Below, piece after piece: positions 8,724 to 16,062 of a stretch of DNA of 40,810 nucleotides. The notes below the pieces were generated by a model. That model was not told where the DNA came from, did no database searches, and saw only the letters and a list, made by a program, of their open reading frames with translations. Position 1 is the stretch's first letter. Every line of letters starts with the position of its first letter. The translations under genes and the position numbers were made by a program. This stretch comes from Bacteroidota bacterium (GTDB lineage Bacteria > Bacteroidota > Bacteroidia > Flavobacteriales > Flavobacteriaceae): assembly GCA_018335575.1 (NCBI GenBank), contig JAGXRT010000050.1, positions 1 through 40,810 on the forward strand, in the 5' to 3' direction.

Positions 8724-10193
8724 TTAGTAATTAATTCCCATTTGGGAGAGTGATTTAGTTGTTGTGTGAATTTGCGGTTGATTGTTGTAGGCCATGTGTC
8801 CGTATCTTGAAGAATCCCAAAAGTGATTCCAGTCATCGATAGGCTGGTTTATGGCGATACCGTTTATTTCTTTTAATCGATAATTTTCCTGCTCTTTTTT
8901 AACTTGAGGATATAAATGATTTTTAACAATGTGTATTTTTTTACTTTTCATTGACAGTAAATGAAACATAACACTTTTTGTTTTGCTTACTTTTTTAGTG
9001 TTCCAACCGCCTTTATTTAAAGCTTTCACCATTTCAACCGTTCCTTTGTTTTCTCCTGTGTATTTGTCTGAACTATCACATATAATTAAATCACCTAAAT
9101 CAAAGTCTGATTTATTTGGCTTTACTCCAACAGCTTTTAATACTTCAATTAATTCATCTGATGTTTCAATAGGTGCATAAATCAACGGTTCTATATAAAT
9201 ATTATACGCATCTTCTGCATATTTATTTAAGCTGTTCGGATCTGTTGTAAATCCAAAGTCATTGGTGTAAATGTGGGCCAAATCTGGAAACTCATCAATC
9301 CATTCTACATGCTGGAACACCACACCTTTCATGGCACCACGTAAACCAAGTCCGTACACTTTCCACATAAACTCATCGGCAGTACCATTATTGATGTTTG
9401 TAGGATGTGGAGGCGGATAGTTTGTTTTACTTATTGGCTCTACTTTGTTTGTGGCTTTATTATAACAATGGATAACACTGTCTTTGATGATGTAGGAACC
9501 AGGCTTCCATGGTTCGTAAGAAAGTATTTTGTTTTTTTCTTGCGGACTTATAAACGGATTGTCTAAGAAAGTGGTTCTTAAAAACCCAACATCAGGTCTG
9601 TTAAGTACTTTATCAAAAAACCAATGTTCTGTAACACTTGGGTTGTAATCTGACCACCAAAACTTACGACAACGCATCTCAACGTGATCAAAAACAGATT
9701 GCTTAATAAACATTATTTCATTAAAGAACGCATAATCACAACCACCACCATGCTTCCCATCACCTAAGAAATAAATAGTACTACCATTTATTTTGAAACT
9801 CTTTATTTCTTCTGCATTATGAAATTTATTAGGTAATCCATAATCATCCAAACGCCTTTTAAAATCATCGTATAAGGTTGTTTTAAACTCATTGTAAGTT
9901 TCTCTGTAAATATTGATGGTACATTTAGTTTCTACGAATAAACAAAGCCAAATAATAATATCTACGCCAGCCCACGTTTTCCCGGAACGAGAGGAACCCT
10001 CTAAGGCACAACCTCTAAAACCACCTATTAGTTCATCATAACGGTTATATTGTTGCTCGTTGATTGCATTAAATAGAAATTTATAGTTAGGATTCGTAAT
10101 TGCATCAATATTTTTTAATTGACTGCGAAACAAGTCTATATCTCTTTCTTTTAAAAGAGTTTCTAATTCTATTATTTCAGCATCAGTGAGCAA
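8724..10193 (-). CDS. Terminase large subunit
   Basis: 489 residues. Walker A EGSSRSGKT at about 65-73, Walker B YAFFNE at about 154-159, and an RNase H-like nuclease part starting near residue 310 (YTNDFGFTTDPNS) with a second acidic motif at ICDSSDKYTGENKG. This is the packaging motor ATPase and headful or cos nuclease. Length and motif order fit the Terminase_3/PBSX-like group. It directly precedes the portal gene. The small subunit gene is not adjacent but lies about 1.3 kb upstream, beyond an accessory insert. Confidence 0.93.
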   Translation of the reverse strand: MLTDAEIIELETLLKERDIDLFRSQLKNIDAITNPNYKFLFNAINEQQYNRYDELIGGFRGCALEGSSRSGKTWAGVDIIIWLCLFVETKCTINIYRETYNEFKTTLYDDFKRRLDDYGLPNKFHNAEEIKSFKINGSTIYFLGDGKHGGGCDYAFFNEIMFIKQSVFDHVEMRCRKFWWSDYNPSVTEHWFFDKVLNRPDVGFLRTTFLDNPFISPQEKNKILSYEPWKPGSYIIKDSVIHCYNKATNKVEPISKTNYPPPHPTNINNGTADEFMWKVYGLGLRGAMKGVVFQHVEWIDEFPDLAHIYTNDFGFTTDPNSLNKYAEDAYNIYIEPLIYAPIETSDELIEVLKAVGVKPNKSDFDLGDLIICDSSDKYTGENKGTVEMVKALNKGGWNTKKVSKTKSVMFHLLSMKSKKIHIVKNHLYPQVKKEQENYRLKEINGIAINQPIDDWNHFWDSSRYGHMAYNNQPQIHTTTKSLSQMGINY

Positions 10194-10197
10194 CTTA

Positions 10198-10455
10198 TTA
10201 AACTATTTTTATTAATTTATGATGAATCATAAAGCGTACTTTTTCTTCAATATGCAGTTTTTTTTTACGACCAAAAGCACGTTTTTTATGCTGTATTAAA
10301 TAAAATTGATCAACAATTTTTTGCCGTTCTATTGGATCATTGAGCTTGTATTTCTTAATAACAGCTTTTACCTGTCTTTTTTGGTTTCTTTTTCTAATTA
10401 GAAACTGCATTCTAACAGTTATTTTTCTCTTTAACAATTGAAGTTGTTTAATCAT
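10198..10455 (-). CDS. Small very basic hypothetical protein
   Basis: 85 residues, about a third Lys or Arg (MIKQLQLLKRKITVRM at the start, AFGRKKKLHIEEK near residue 62). Probably a nucleic-acid-binding protein by charge alone; no motif recognised. It overlaps the previous 51-codon gene by 8 bases and ends 4 bases before the large terminase, so it belongs to the accessory block between the terminase genes. Confidence 0.6.
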   Translation of the reverse strand: MIKQLQLLKRKITVRMQFLIRKRNQKRQVKAVIKKYKLNDPIERQKIVDQFYLIQHKKRAFGRKKKLHIEEKVRFMIHHKLIKIV

Positions 10456-10603
10456 CGATGTAACTTTTTAAAGATATTTCTAGATCATTTAATTCATTTT
10501 CTGCAAAATCGAGAACTGCTAAACCGATTAACTCAGGGTTTGATGTTTCTCTAAGTTCACCTTCAATTTCTATATATACTTTACCGTTTTTTATTTGTAT
10601 CAT
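10448..10603 (-). CDS. Small acidic hypothetical protein, 51 aa
   Basis: Found by translating the gap: starts at the ATG at 10603 (MIQIKNGKVYIEIEG) and ends YIDD-stop at 10448. It is acidic, in contrast to the basic protein whose start it overlaps by 8 bases. The pairing of a small acidic and a small basic protein with overlapping ends suggests coupled translation and maybe a complex, which is inference. No family recognised. Confidence 0.6.
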   Translation of the reverse strand: MIQIKNGKVYIEIEGELRETSNPELIGLAVLDFAENELNDLEISLKSYIDD

Positions 10604-10617
10604 AATAGTTAAGTTAA

Positions 10618-10860
10618 CTACTTGTTAATACCACTCAATAATTCTCCTACGGTACGTACTCTTTCAATATTTTGATCGTTTACCTGTACATTAAATTCAT
10701 ATTCCACTTCCATTACTAATTCAACAACATCTAGCGAGTCAAGACCTAACTCATCATATAGAACTGTACTTGATTTAACCTCAAAATTATCGGTCAATTC
10801 TGATTTATTTCTGATGACTTTTATTAATTCATCTAGCGTAATTTGTCTTCTTTCTTCCAT
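10618..10860 (-). CDS. Acyl carrier protein encoded in the prophage
   Basis: 80 residues. The phosphopantetheine attachment motif LGLDSLDVVEL has the modifiable Ser at residue 42, and EYEFNVQVND with a final short helix (RTVGELL) completes the four-helix fold. Length and motif are those of free acyl carrier proteins, which carry acyl groups on a 4'-phosphopantetheine arm in fatty acid and related synthesis. No synthase, acyltransferase or holo-ACP synthase gene lies nearby, so it would rely on host enzymes. It lies in an accessory block between the two terminase genes, after a tRNA-like element. Confidence 0.9.
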   Translation of the reverse strand: MEERRQITLDELIKVIRNKSELTDNFEVKSSTVLYDELGLDSLDVVELVMEVEYEFNVQVNDQNIERVRTVGELLSGINK

Positions 10861-10900
10861 TTTGTTTAGTTTTTAGTACATTGAGTTTATTATTATTTTT

Positions 10901-11011
10901 GTGGAGAAGAACGGATTCGAACCGCTGACCTTCCAAAATTGGCGCTCTAACCTTTGACACTAATTACACTGCAAGAACCATTGTTTGTGTGTATCGCTGA
11001 GCTACTTCCCC
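10901..11011 (-). other. tRNA-like element with an enlarged D-loop and a short anticodon arm
   Basis: Read on the minus strand, GGGGAAG pairs with CTTCTCC as a 7-bp acceptor, GCTC pairs with GAGC as a D stem, and AGCGG-TTCGAAT-CCGTT makes a perfect T arm. The D-loop is about 50 nt instead of about 9, and only 11 nt remain between position 26 and the variable loop where 17 are needed, so no normal anticodon loop can form. I therefore call it tRNA-like or degenerate rather than a working tRNA; no anticodon is assigned. Confidence 0.6.
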
Positions 11012-11015
11012 ATTT

Positions 11016-11043
11016 AAAAAAGCCATTAAAAAAATGGCTTTTT
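11016..11043 (-). terminator. Terminator hairpin, possibly bidirectional
   Basis: An 11-bp stem, AAAAAGCCATT and its exact complement, around a 5-base A loop. On the minus strand it ends in six T, 16 bases past the stop of the signal-peptide protein. Symmetrical A and T tracts allow function in both directions. Confidence 0.85.
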
Positions 11044-11059
11044 GTATAAATTATATTCT

Positions 11060-11443
11060 TTAACAATCAGCTCTAATTGATTTATAAAGTTTTAGTGAGT
11101 TTTGTGTAAAATGTAAATTATAATTATCCTTTAACTTTTGCCGATAATGTTTCTTGACTGTGTTTTGATTAGAACCTACTAACACGGCATTCAAACCACT
11201 TTTCGAGAATACTCTCGCATCCTCTTTATCAACAAAATACAAATTACATTGAACATCATTTGCATCGATAATTAAAGATGCTAACTGAAAATCAGCTACT
11301 ACAATTACATCATTAGTTACAGCACTGAATTGCTGGACTACTTCTGTTTTTTGCTTCGGTTCCGGTGTGGCTGTAGTATTTGCCATGACCGTGAAACTAA
11401 TCATCCCGATTAATAACATAAAGAACCAATTGAATTGCTTCAT
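11060..11443 (-). CDS. Exported hypothetical protein (moron candidate)
   Basis: 127 residues with a clear signal peptide: MKQFNWFFMLLIGMISF, hydrophobic to about residue 19, then a probable cut after VMA-N. The mature part of about 105 residues is unrecognised, with a Cys near the middle and one at the C-terminus that could form a disulfide in the periplasm. The gene has its own inverted repeat upstream and terminator downstream, and sits between terminase small and large genes. This packaging fits a lysogeny- or infection-specific accessory gene; function unknown. Confidence 0.72.
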   Translation of the reverse strand: MKQFNWFFMLLIGMISFTVMANTTATPEPKQKTEVVQQFSAVTNDVIVVADFQLASLIIDANDVQCNLYFVDKEDARVFSKSGLNAVLVGSNQNTVKKHYRQKLKDNYNLHFTQNSLKLYKSIRADC

Positions 11444-11454
11444 AATACATCAAA

Positions 11455-11493
11455 AATAACATATTTTATTATTATTTTGTAAAATATGTTATT
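11455..11493. repeat. Perfect 14-bp inverted repeat upstream of the exported-protein gene
   Basis: Arms AATAACATATTTTA and TAAAATATGTTATT with an 11-base spacer. The right end, read on the minus strand, contains TATTTTTG (11451-11458), which fits the -7 box of flavobacterial promoters and lies a few bases before the ATG at 11443. The repeat could be an operator or, less likely given its A/T stem, a terminator for the small terminase gene. Confidence 0.6.
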
Positions 11494-11513
11494 ATAGTTA
11501 TAAAAAAATTTAA

Positions 11514-11969
11514 CTATTTTTTCAACGCTTTAGCTACTAACTGTGCAATACGTTTTTCTCTTTCTTCTGAATCTGTGCTGTTAGTAAGAATCAACGGACT
11601 TTCTTTATCGCCTTTTAACACCGTTACTCGATCTGGATACAAGCCCTCTAATTTATTTATTTCCTTTTTAATGCGATTTATTACCGCCAAACCTTGTGGA
11701 GTGCCTTTGTACGATTCTTTTAATGATCGTGCATCTTGTTTTAATTCTGCAATCCTTAAAGCTCTTTTTTGCGCAATAGATGATTCTTCTTCTTTGTGCC
11801 AGGATTCATACGCTTTTTTTAAAAGATTTTTGGCTTGTCTGCGCTTTACATCAAATTGTTGCTCACAGTTTTTTAATATCAAATAGTCAGGCACACCAGA
11901 GATAATCCAACCTTGAATGGTGAACACTCTTTTTTCGGTTTCTAATTTTGTGGACCTGCTTCCAGCCAT
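11514..11969 (-). CDS. Putative terminase small subunit
   Basis: 151 residues. The N-terminal ~55 residues (VFTIQGWIISGVPDYLIL then FDVKRRQAKNLL) look like a helix-turn-helix, followed by a long charged helix (SIAQKRALRIAELKQDARSL) and a C-terminal tail, the build of small terminase subunits that recognise the packaging site. Located upstream of the large subunit but separated by about 1.3 kb of accessory genes. No sequence match could be checked; another DNA-binding role remains possible. Confidence 0.6.
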   Translation of the reverse strand: MAGSRSTKLETEKRVFTIQGWIISGVPDYLILKNCEQQFDVKRRQAKNLLKKAYESWHKEEESSIAQKRALRIAELKQDARSLKESYKGTPQGLAVINRIKKEINKLEGLYPDRVTVLKGDKESPLILTNSTDSEEREKRIAQLVAKALKK

Positions 11970-11976
11970 AGTGCTT

Positions 11977-12213
11977 TTAATTACTTGGGAACATGTATTT
12001 GATCACTGAAATATGTCGACTTAGCTCTGTAATTCTATCGCGAAGTTTGATAGCTTCCTTTTCTCGCATTTGTCTAATTTCATTGTCTGAATCTTGAATA
12101 GCTTGAGGGTCATAAGCTTTTAAAGCAGCTTCAAAAATACCTTTTTCTTCTTCTAAATATTTTACAATAGTATCTCTCATTTCTATTAGAATTAAATAAT
12201 TAGTTTCTGCCAT
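11977..12213 (-). CDS. Hypothetical protein with coiled-coil character
   Basis: 78 residues from the ATG at 12213 (MAETNYLILIEMRDT), preceded by an A-rich leader; an in-frame ATG at 12261 would add 16 untypical residues. Highly charged helix (EIRQMREKEAIKLRDRIT). It starts the packaging operon, 7 bases before the small terminase gene. Function unknown; might be a packaging accessory protein. Confidence 0.55.
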   Translation of the reverse strand: MAETNYLILIEMRDTIVKYLEEEKGIFEAALKAYDPQAIQDSDNEIRQMREKEAIKLRDRITELSRHISVIKYMFPSN

Positions 12214-12270
12214 TTTCAAATATTTAATATTACTTGGCATAAAAGTAATAAAAACTTTCATTCAACCGGT

Positions 12271-12356
12271 ACGGTGACCGAAGTCACCGTTAATCTTTTC
12301 AGGAGTTTTGATTAAGGTTCAAAACAGTCTCAAAAGGTTCTCGCGTTACCGAGAAC
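12271..12356. repeat. Three tandem hairpins upstream of the packaging genes
   Basis: Non-coding stretch 12262-12378 with three perfect inverted repeats: 12271-12290 (ACGGTGAC, loop CGAA, GTCACCGT), 12305-12325 (GTTTTGA, 7-base loop, TCAAAAC) and 12337-12356 (GTTCTCG, 6-base loop, CGAGAAC). The first is GC-rich for this genome. None has a T tract, so they are not ordinary terminators. Their place just upstream of the terminase region fits a packaging recognition site or a structured leader. Confidence 0.6.
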
Positions 12357-12378
12357 AGAAAATACAGCATAAAACCTG

Positions 12379-12531
12379 CTATAAAGCATAAAACACATCA
12401 CCATTTTGCATCAGGATTTTATTTCCTTGTATTGCAACTACGTTGGTTGTAACCTCGATACTACCTTTAAACAAAATATCTTTTGTGTAGGTAAATGCTT
12501 GTCCAACTTTGTAGTCTTTTTTTAGTAACAT
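12379..12531 (-). CDS. Small hypothetical protein, 50 aa
   Basis: Found in the gap: ATG at 12531, MLLKKDYKVGQAFTYTKD at the start, TAG at 12379. Beta-rich with the look of a small SH3-like or barrel fold (KDYKVGQ and GNKILMQNGDVFYAL), but no family assigned. It follows the methyltransferase gene by 12 bases and is followed by the triple-hairpin region, so it is probably the last gene of the middle operon. Confidence 0.55.
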   Translation of the reverse strand: MLLKKDYKVGQAFTYTKDILFKGSIEVTTNVVAIQGNKILMQNGDVFYAL

Positions 12532-12543
12532 ATTTTTACGTCA

Positions 12544-14028
12544 TTATAACAGAGCAATATTGGGTTGATTATTCAACTCTTCCAAGTCTTCACCTAAGTT
12601 TAACTCGGGATAATTATCTTTTATTTTCTTTGGATCTCCTTTGTAGAATACCAATACATTTTGATGCATTTTACCAACTTTTCTTCCATTGTTAAATTGT
12701 CGTCTTACTCTAATGGCTAAACTACCAACTACGTTTACTAAAATAATTTCATTGTAATACTTTGCTCCAGCTTCTTCAAAAGCTTTAATAGTATCACTCA
12801 CAAAGTTGATGTAAAAGCCGTTTTTATCGCGAACATCACCTACAACAAAACAAGCAAAACGGTCATCTTTTAGTTGCTCAATAGATTTTTTAACGATGCT
12901 GAAATAAGCTGTTTTAAAATCTTCATAGGTCATATTTGATAAATCCTTTGGATCATCGCTGTATTTTTCTAAATAAGCATAAGGCGGACAGCTGTAAACA
13001 AAGTCAACTTCATCAACAAATATCTTATCTAAAACCTCATTACTATCTCCATCAAACCAATCAACACCTCTAATTTGTAAAAGTTCCGCTTGTTTTCGGT
13101 TGGCTTCTACCTGGTCCAAACGTAAATCGATTCCTTTGTATTTATAACCTAAAACACCTGCAACAATTCCACGAACGGAACCGCCAGCAAACGGGTCTAA
13201 AATACGACCACCTTCAGGGCAAAACCATTTGTATGACAACTCGCATAAAACAGGATCAAAAATACTAGCACCTTCATAAACGTGCATTCCTTTTTTCTTT
13301 GCGTATTCTAAAATCTCATCCCATTCAGGATCACGTCCTAAACTTTCACGCATTTTATTGCGCAGTTCGTAAATAGCGGTGCTTTGTCCGCTTTTTGCAA
13401 TCAACTCGACATCTTCTCTTGTTTCTTGAGAATTAAACCCAAGCGACAACCATTTACGCTTTCGCTCTTGCCAAACTCCTGAACGCGTGTCTAAAATTGA
13501 AAACGGTGGAAAGATGAAACTGTCTTTTAGTGATGAAGGAATGATAGGTTCGCTATTGTTTTCACCCTTATTTAAAAGGCCTTCAAATTCAATTACATCA
13601 AAATCCTGAATATTCATAATGGATTGTAAATCTGGAAAGTCTAATTGGAAGTTATTTACAAAGTCTAACAATCCCTGCTGGGTTATTTTTGCGTAAGCAG
13701 ATGAATATACCAACACCAATTCTGCTGCTTCTTTCATGTTTTTGCAATCGATAAAAGTTGCTGGCAATAGTTCCGGCACTTCTTTGCCTGTTTCAATTAC
13801 TTTTTCTAAATCTAAAAAACGATGTCTGCCATCTAAGCAGTAAATAATACCTTGGTGTTCCCAAACCTTAAACGGATCTATAAACTGATATTTTAAAATG
13901 GATTCGATTAGCTTTTCAGAGCCGTTGTTAACCCATTCTTTGAAGTTTTCTTGCTGAATGAATTGAAGCTCGCGCCAATTTATCAACGTTGTTTTTAATA
14001 CTCTTGATGCGATTGGTGCTTCTTGCAT
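12544..14028 (-). CDS. ParB-like nuclease domain fused to a DNA methyltransferase
   Basis: 494 residues. Residues about 1-130 are ParB/Srx-like, with YCLDGRHR at 63-70 as the core motif. The C-terminal half is an S-adenosylmethionine-dependent DNA methyltransferase: motif I DPFAGGS at 278-284, GIDLR at 299-303, and catalytic motif IV CPPY at 347-350 (Cys-Pro-Pro-Tyr, of the (S/D)PPY type). Motif I precedes motif IV. Probably an N6-adenine or N4-cytosine methylase modifying phage DNA. A putative promoter box lies 37 bases upstream of its ATG. No cognate restriction enzyme is seen. Confidence 0.82.
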   Translation of the reverse strand: MQEAPIASRVLKTTLINWRELQFIQQENFKEWVNNGSEKLIESILKYQFIDPFKVWEHQGIIYCLDGRHRFLDLEKVIETGKEVPELLPATFIDCKNMKEAAELVLVYSSAYAKITQQGLLDFVNNFQLDFPDLQSIMNIQDFDVIEFEGLLNKGENNSEPIIPSSLKDSFIFPPFSILDTRSGVWQERKRKWLSLGFNSQETREDVELIAKSGQSTAIYELRNKMRESLGRDPEWDEILEYAKKKGMHVYEGASIFDPVLCELSYKWFCPEGGRILDPFAGGSVRGIVAGVLGYKYKGIDLRLDQVEANRKQAELLQIRGVDWFDGDSNEVLDKIFVDEVDFVYSCPPYAYLEKYSDDPKDLSNMTYEDFKTAYFSIVKKSIEQLKDDRFACFVVGDVRDKNGFYINFVSDTIKAFEEAGAKYYNEIILVNVVGSLAIRVRRQFNNGRKVGKMHQNVLVFYKGDPKKIKDNYPELNLGEDLEELNNQPNIALL

Positions 14029-14064
14029 TGGTTAAAAAAGGTTTTATTTGGTAATATCTTGAAA

Positions 14065-14072
14065 CAAATGTA
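14065..14072 (-). promoter_or_regulatory. Putative -7 box upstream of the ParB-methyltransferase gene
   Basis: TACATTTG on the minus strand, continuing TT, identical over ten bases to the box before the scaffold gene, and 37 bases before the ATG at 14028. No TTTG at -33. The surrounding gap 14029-14279 (251 bases, very AT-rich) holds no gene that I can see. Confidence 0.45.
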
Positions 14073-14279
14073 CATAATTTGCTATTATCTTGCATATTAT
14101 GTTAGTCTTATTTTATTAATATGTTGATTTACAGTGTTTTCAGATTTTATAAAATTTATGTTATTTATTGGTTATAATGCCAGTTATAAAAATTAGTTCT
14201 CATTTATAGTTCTAAATTGGAAAGCTAGCGTGTAAATTATGCGTTTACTATTCAATTTAGGTTGATTTTAAGGTCGTTT

Positions 14280-14639
14280 TTAATGTTTTTTAGGGTAATT
14301 ACTTGGATTTTCTATAATATTAACATCTAAGTAAAAGTCTGCAAAAATGTGAATCGTATAAACTACCCTGTTATTAGGATTGTCTGCACTTCGTGTGGTT
14401 GGAAACTGAAGCTTTTTATCTGGATCAGTTAAGCAACTTTCTAACGCTTTTATCATTTCATTAATTGGAGCTGCATTTTCTATCCAGGGCATAGCCATAA
14501 TATCCATATCAGAATTTAAGCTGCCATGTAAACCTAATGCCCACCCTTTATCAAGTGCGGCTTGTCTAAAGTCATTCCACATTGCAGCATAAAAAACGGC
14601 TCTTCCATTGGTAACCACGTATTCTCTATTTTTAGCCAT
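14280..14639 (-). CDS. Phage protein with a nucleotidyltransferase-like motif
   Basis: 119 residues. Residues 37-48, LHGSLNSDMDIM, match the G-S-x(3)-D-x-D signature of the polymerase-beta-type nucleotidyltransferase fold, followed by a basic and a beta-rich segment ending in FYLDVNII. Such HGS-x(3)-DMD-x(4)-PW proteins occur in many tailed phages, role unknown to me. It starts directly at the stop of the HNH gene. A minimal nucleotidyltransferase is the best reading of the motif; substrate unknown. Confidence 0.6.
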   Translation of the reverse strand: MAKNREYVVTNGRAVFYAAMWNDFRQAALDKGWALGLHGSLNSDMDIMAMPWIENAAPINEMIKALESCLTDPDKKLQFPTTRSADNPNNRVVYTIHIFADFYLDVNIIENPSNYPKKH

Positions 14640-15056
14640 TTAATTGATAGTTTTTTTTATAGGGAAGAGACTGTTTTTTTCAAAATAAAATATAATAGGA
14701 TTTGGTGTTTCTTTTACTTGACCATATTTAAGCGCAAAACGATAATTTCTACTATATTTTTTAGCTCTCTTTAATTGGTCTTCTAGTTCTTGTCTAAATA
14801 CTCGTAAACTAAAAGTGTCTTTTGCTTTATTGCAAATTGAGCAACTTGGATTTAAATTGTCGATATGATTTACATCATTTTCATTTAAATGATTCAAAAA
14901 CTCTGGAATATCTCTTTTGTTTTTTATACACCAATTAAAATTGCTTTGAGGAATAATATGATCTATTTGCATTTTAATAAGCTTATCACCACAATAAGCA
15001 CAATAACCATTATATTTATTAAAAACAACTTCTCTTATGCGTTTATCCAAAGCCAT
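14640..15056 (-). CDS. HNH endonuclease
   Basis: 138 residues. CAYCG at 19-23, QIDHIIPQS at about 30-38, NHIDNLNPSCSICNKAKD at about 62-79 give the two Cys pairs and His residues of a zinc-bound HNH nuclease. The C-terminal 50 residues are charged. Single-strand or double-strand nicking is expected from the family. It lies away from the terminase genes, so a packaging role is less likely than a replication, recombination or homing role. Confidence 0.85.
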   Translation of the reverse strand: MALDKRIREVVFNKYNGYCAYCGDKLIKMQIDHIIPQSNFNWCIKNKRDIPEFLNHLNENDVNHIDNLNPSCSICNKAKDTFSLRVFRQELEDQLKRAKKYSRNYRFALKYGQVKETPNPIIFYFEKNSLFPIKKTIN

Positions 15057-15066
15057 TGTTCAATTG

Positions 15067-15423
15067 TTATTTATTGATTTCTTCTAATTCTAATTCTTTT
15101 CCTGTTAAAACAAAGTATAAGTTTTGAAGTTGATGAACGCTATTAATTTTAACATCTATTCCATTTTCAAAACCATTATAAACTTTTAATATTTCAACTC
15201 CGTCTTTTTGATAAATTATCATTTCATCCCAACCTGTATTCTTCTCAAAACCTAATTTCAATAACCATTCTTCTGTTAGTGGAATACCATTCATTGATTT
15301 ATAATTAGAGTAACAATCAATATTGTAATATAAAATATTAATGCCTAATGCTGTTATTTTTACAGGATGTCCGTTGTTATTATATTCAACTAAATTTCCG
15401 ATACGTAACTCTTTTGGATCCAT
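15067..15423 (-). CDS. Conserved hypothetical protein of the Bacteroidota phage type
   Basis: 118 residues: ELRIGNLVEYNNNGHPV at the N-terminus, then PLTEEWLLKLGFEKN and SVHQLQNLYFVLTGKEL. This layout (LRIGN..., LTEEWLL..., VHQLQNLYF) is familiar from many Bacteroidota prophages and elements, with no function known to me. One-base overlap with the upstream gene (TAATG) suggests coupling. Confidence 0.75.
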   Translation of the reverse strand: MDPKELRIGNLVEYNNNGHPVKITALGINILYYNIDCYSNYKSMNGIPLTEEWLLKLGFEKNTGWDEMIIYQKDGVEILKVYNGFENGIDVKINSVHQLQNLYFVLTGKELELEEINK

Positions 15424-15662
15424 TACTCAATTATTTCGTTTTTAAAAGCGGCTAAACGCATTGGATGCATTTGGCTGTTTCCAATTTGTTGTTTATACCA
15501 AATTTGTTTGGTTCGAACAATTTCTTTTATTTCTTCATCGGTAAATTCAAAACACATATTTACACTTCTATCATTTGATTGATATTGCACATGTACGGTG
15601 TTAAATTCTACTTGATGTTCTGCTATTTTGTTTGTTACTTCAGGAAATTCTACTGATTTCAT
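15423..15662 (-). CDS. Hypothetical protein, 79 aa
   Basis: Begins MKSVEFPEVTNKIAEHQ; compact alpha/beta with a charged C-terminus (ending AAFKNEIIE). No family recognised. It lies in the small-gene part of the middle operon and is coupled to the following gene by a one-base overlap. Confidence 0.65.
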   Translation of the reverse strand: MKSVEFPEVTNKIAEHQVEFNTVHVQYQSNDRSVNMCFEFTDEEIKEIVRTKQIWYKQQIGNSQMHPMRLAAFKNEIIE

Positions 15663-15671
15663 ATAAATAAT

Positions 15672-16049
15672 TTAATCTTTATTCTCTTGTCTGTCTTTAG
15701 GAGGCATTTCTTCCAATCTAATTGCTTTAATAGTGGTTTTACCTTCTAAAATTGCTTTACATACCCTGTGCAAACCATCACAAATAACACCTTCATTATC
15801 TAAAATAATGGGATGGTCTATGTTGGTGTGTCTTAACCTGTCTACATGATGTATAAAATCAGCAAGGTTGCCAATATTCCAAGCTGGTCTGTTTAAGTTT
15901 ATGCCAATCAATGGTAAATCAAATTGTTTATACTTTTTAGATTGCTCTATTAATTTTAAGGCAGAATAGATATTTCCATGTTGATCTTCGTATTCATTCT
16001 CGATTAATACAACTTTTTCAATTTTTACTTTTGGTAAATTATCGCTCAT
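15672..16049 (-). CDS. ParB-like protein
   Basis: 125 residues. The segment HPIILDNEGVICDGLHRVCK at about 78-97 contains the D-G-x-H-R core of the ParB/Srx fold, and the following KTTIKAIRLEEMP fits the usual C-terminal strand. Short single-domain ParB-like proteins of this kind occur in phages as nucleases or nucleotide-dependent switches. Here it lies between the RuvC-like gene and small genes. It is one of three ParB-like proteins in this prophage. Confidence 0.75.
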   Translation of the reverse strand: MSDNLPKVKIEKVVLIENEYEDQHGNIYSALKLIEQSKKYKQFDLPLIGINLNRPAWNIGNLADFIHHVDRLRHTNIDHPIILDNEGVICDGLHRVCKAILEGKTTIKAIRLEEMPPKDRQENKD

Positions 16050-16062
16050 ACTGAAATTACTT

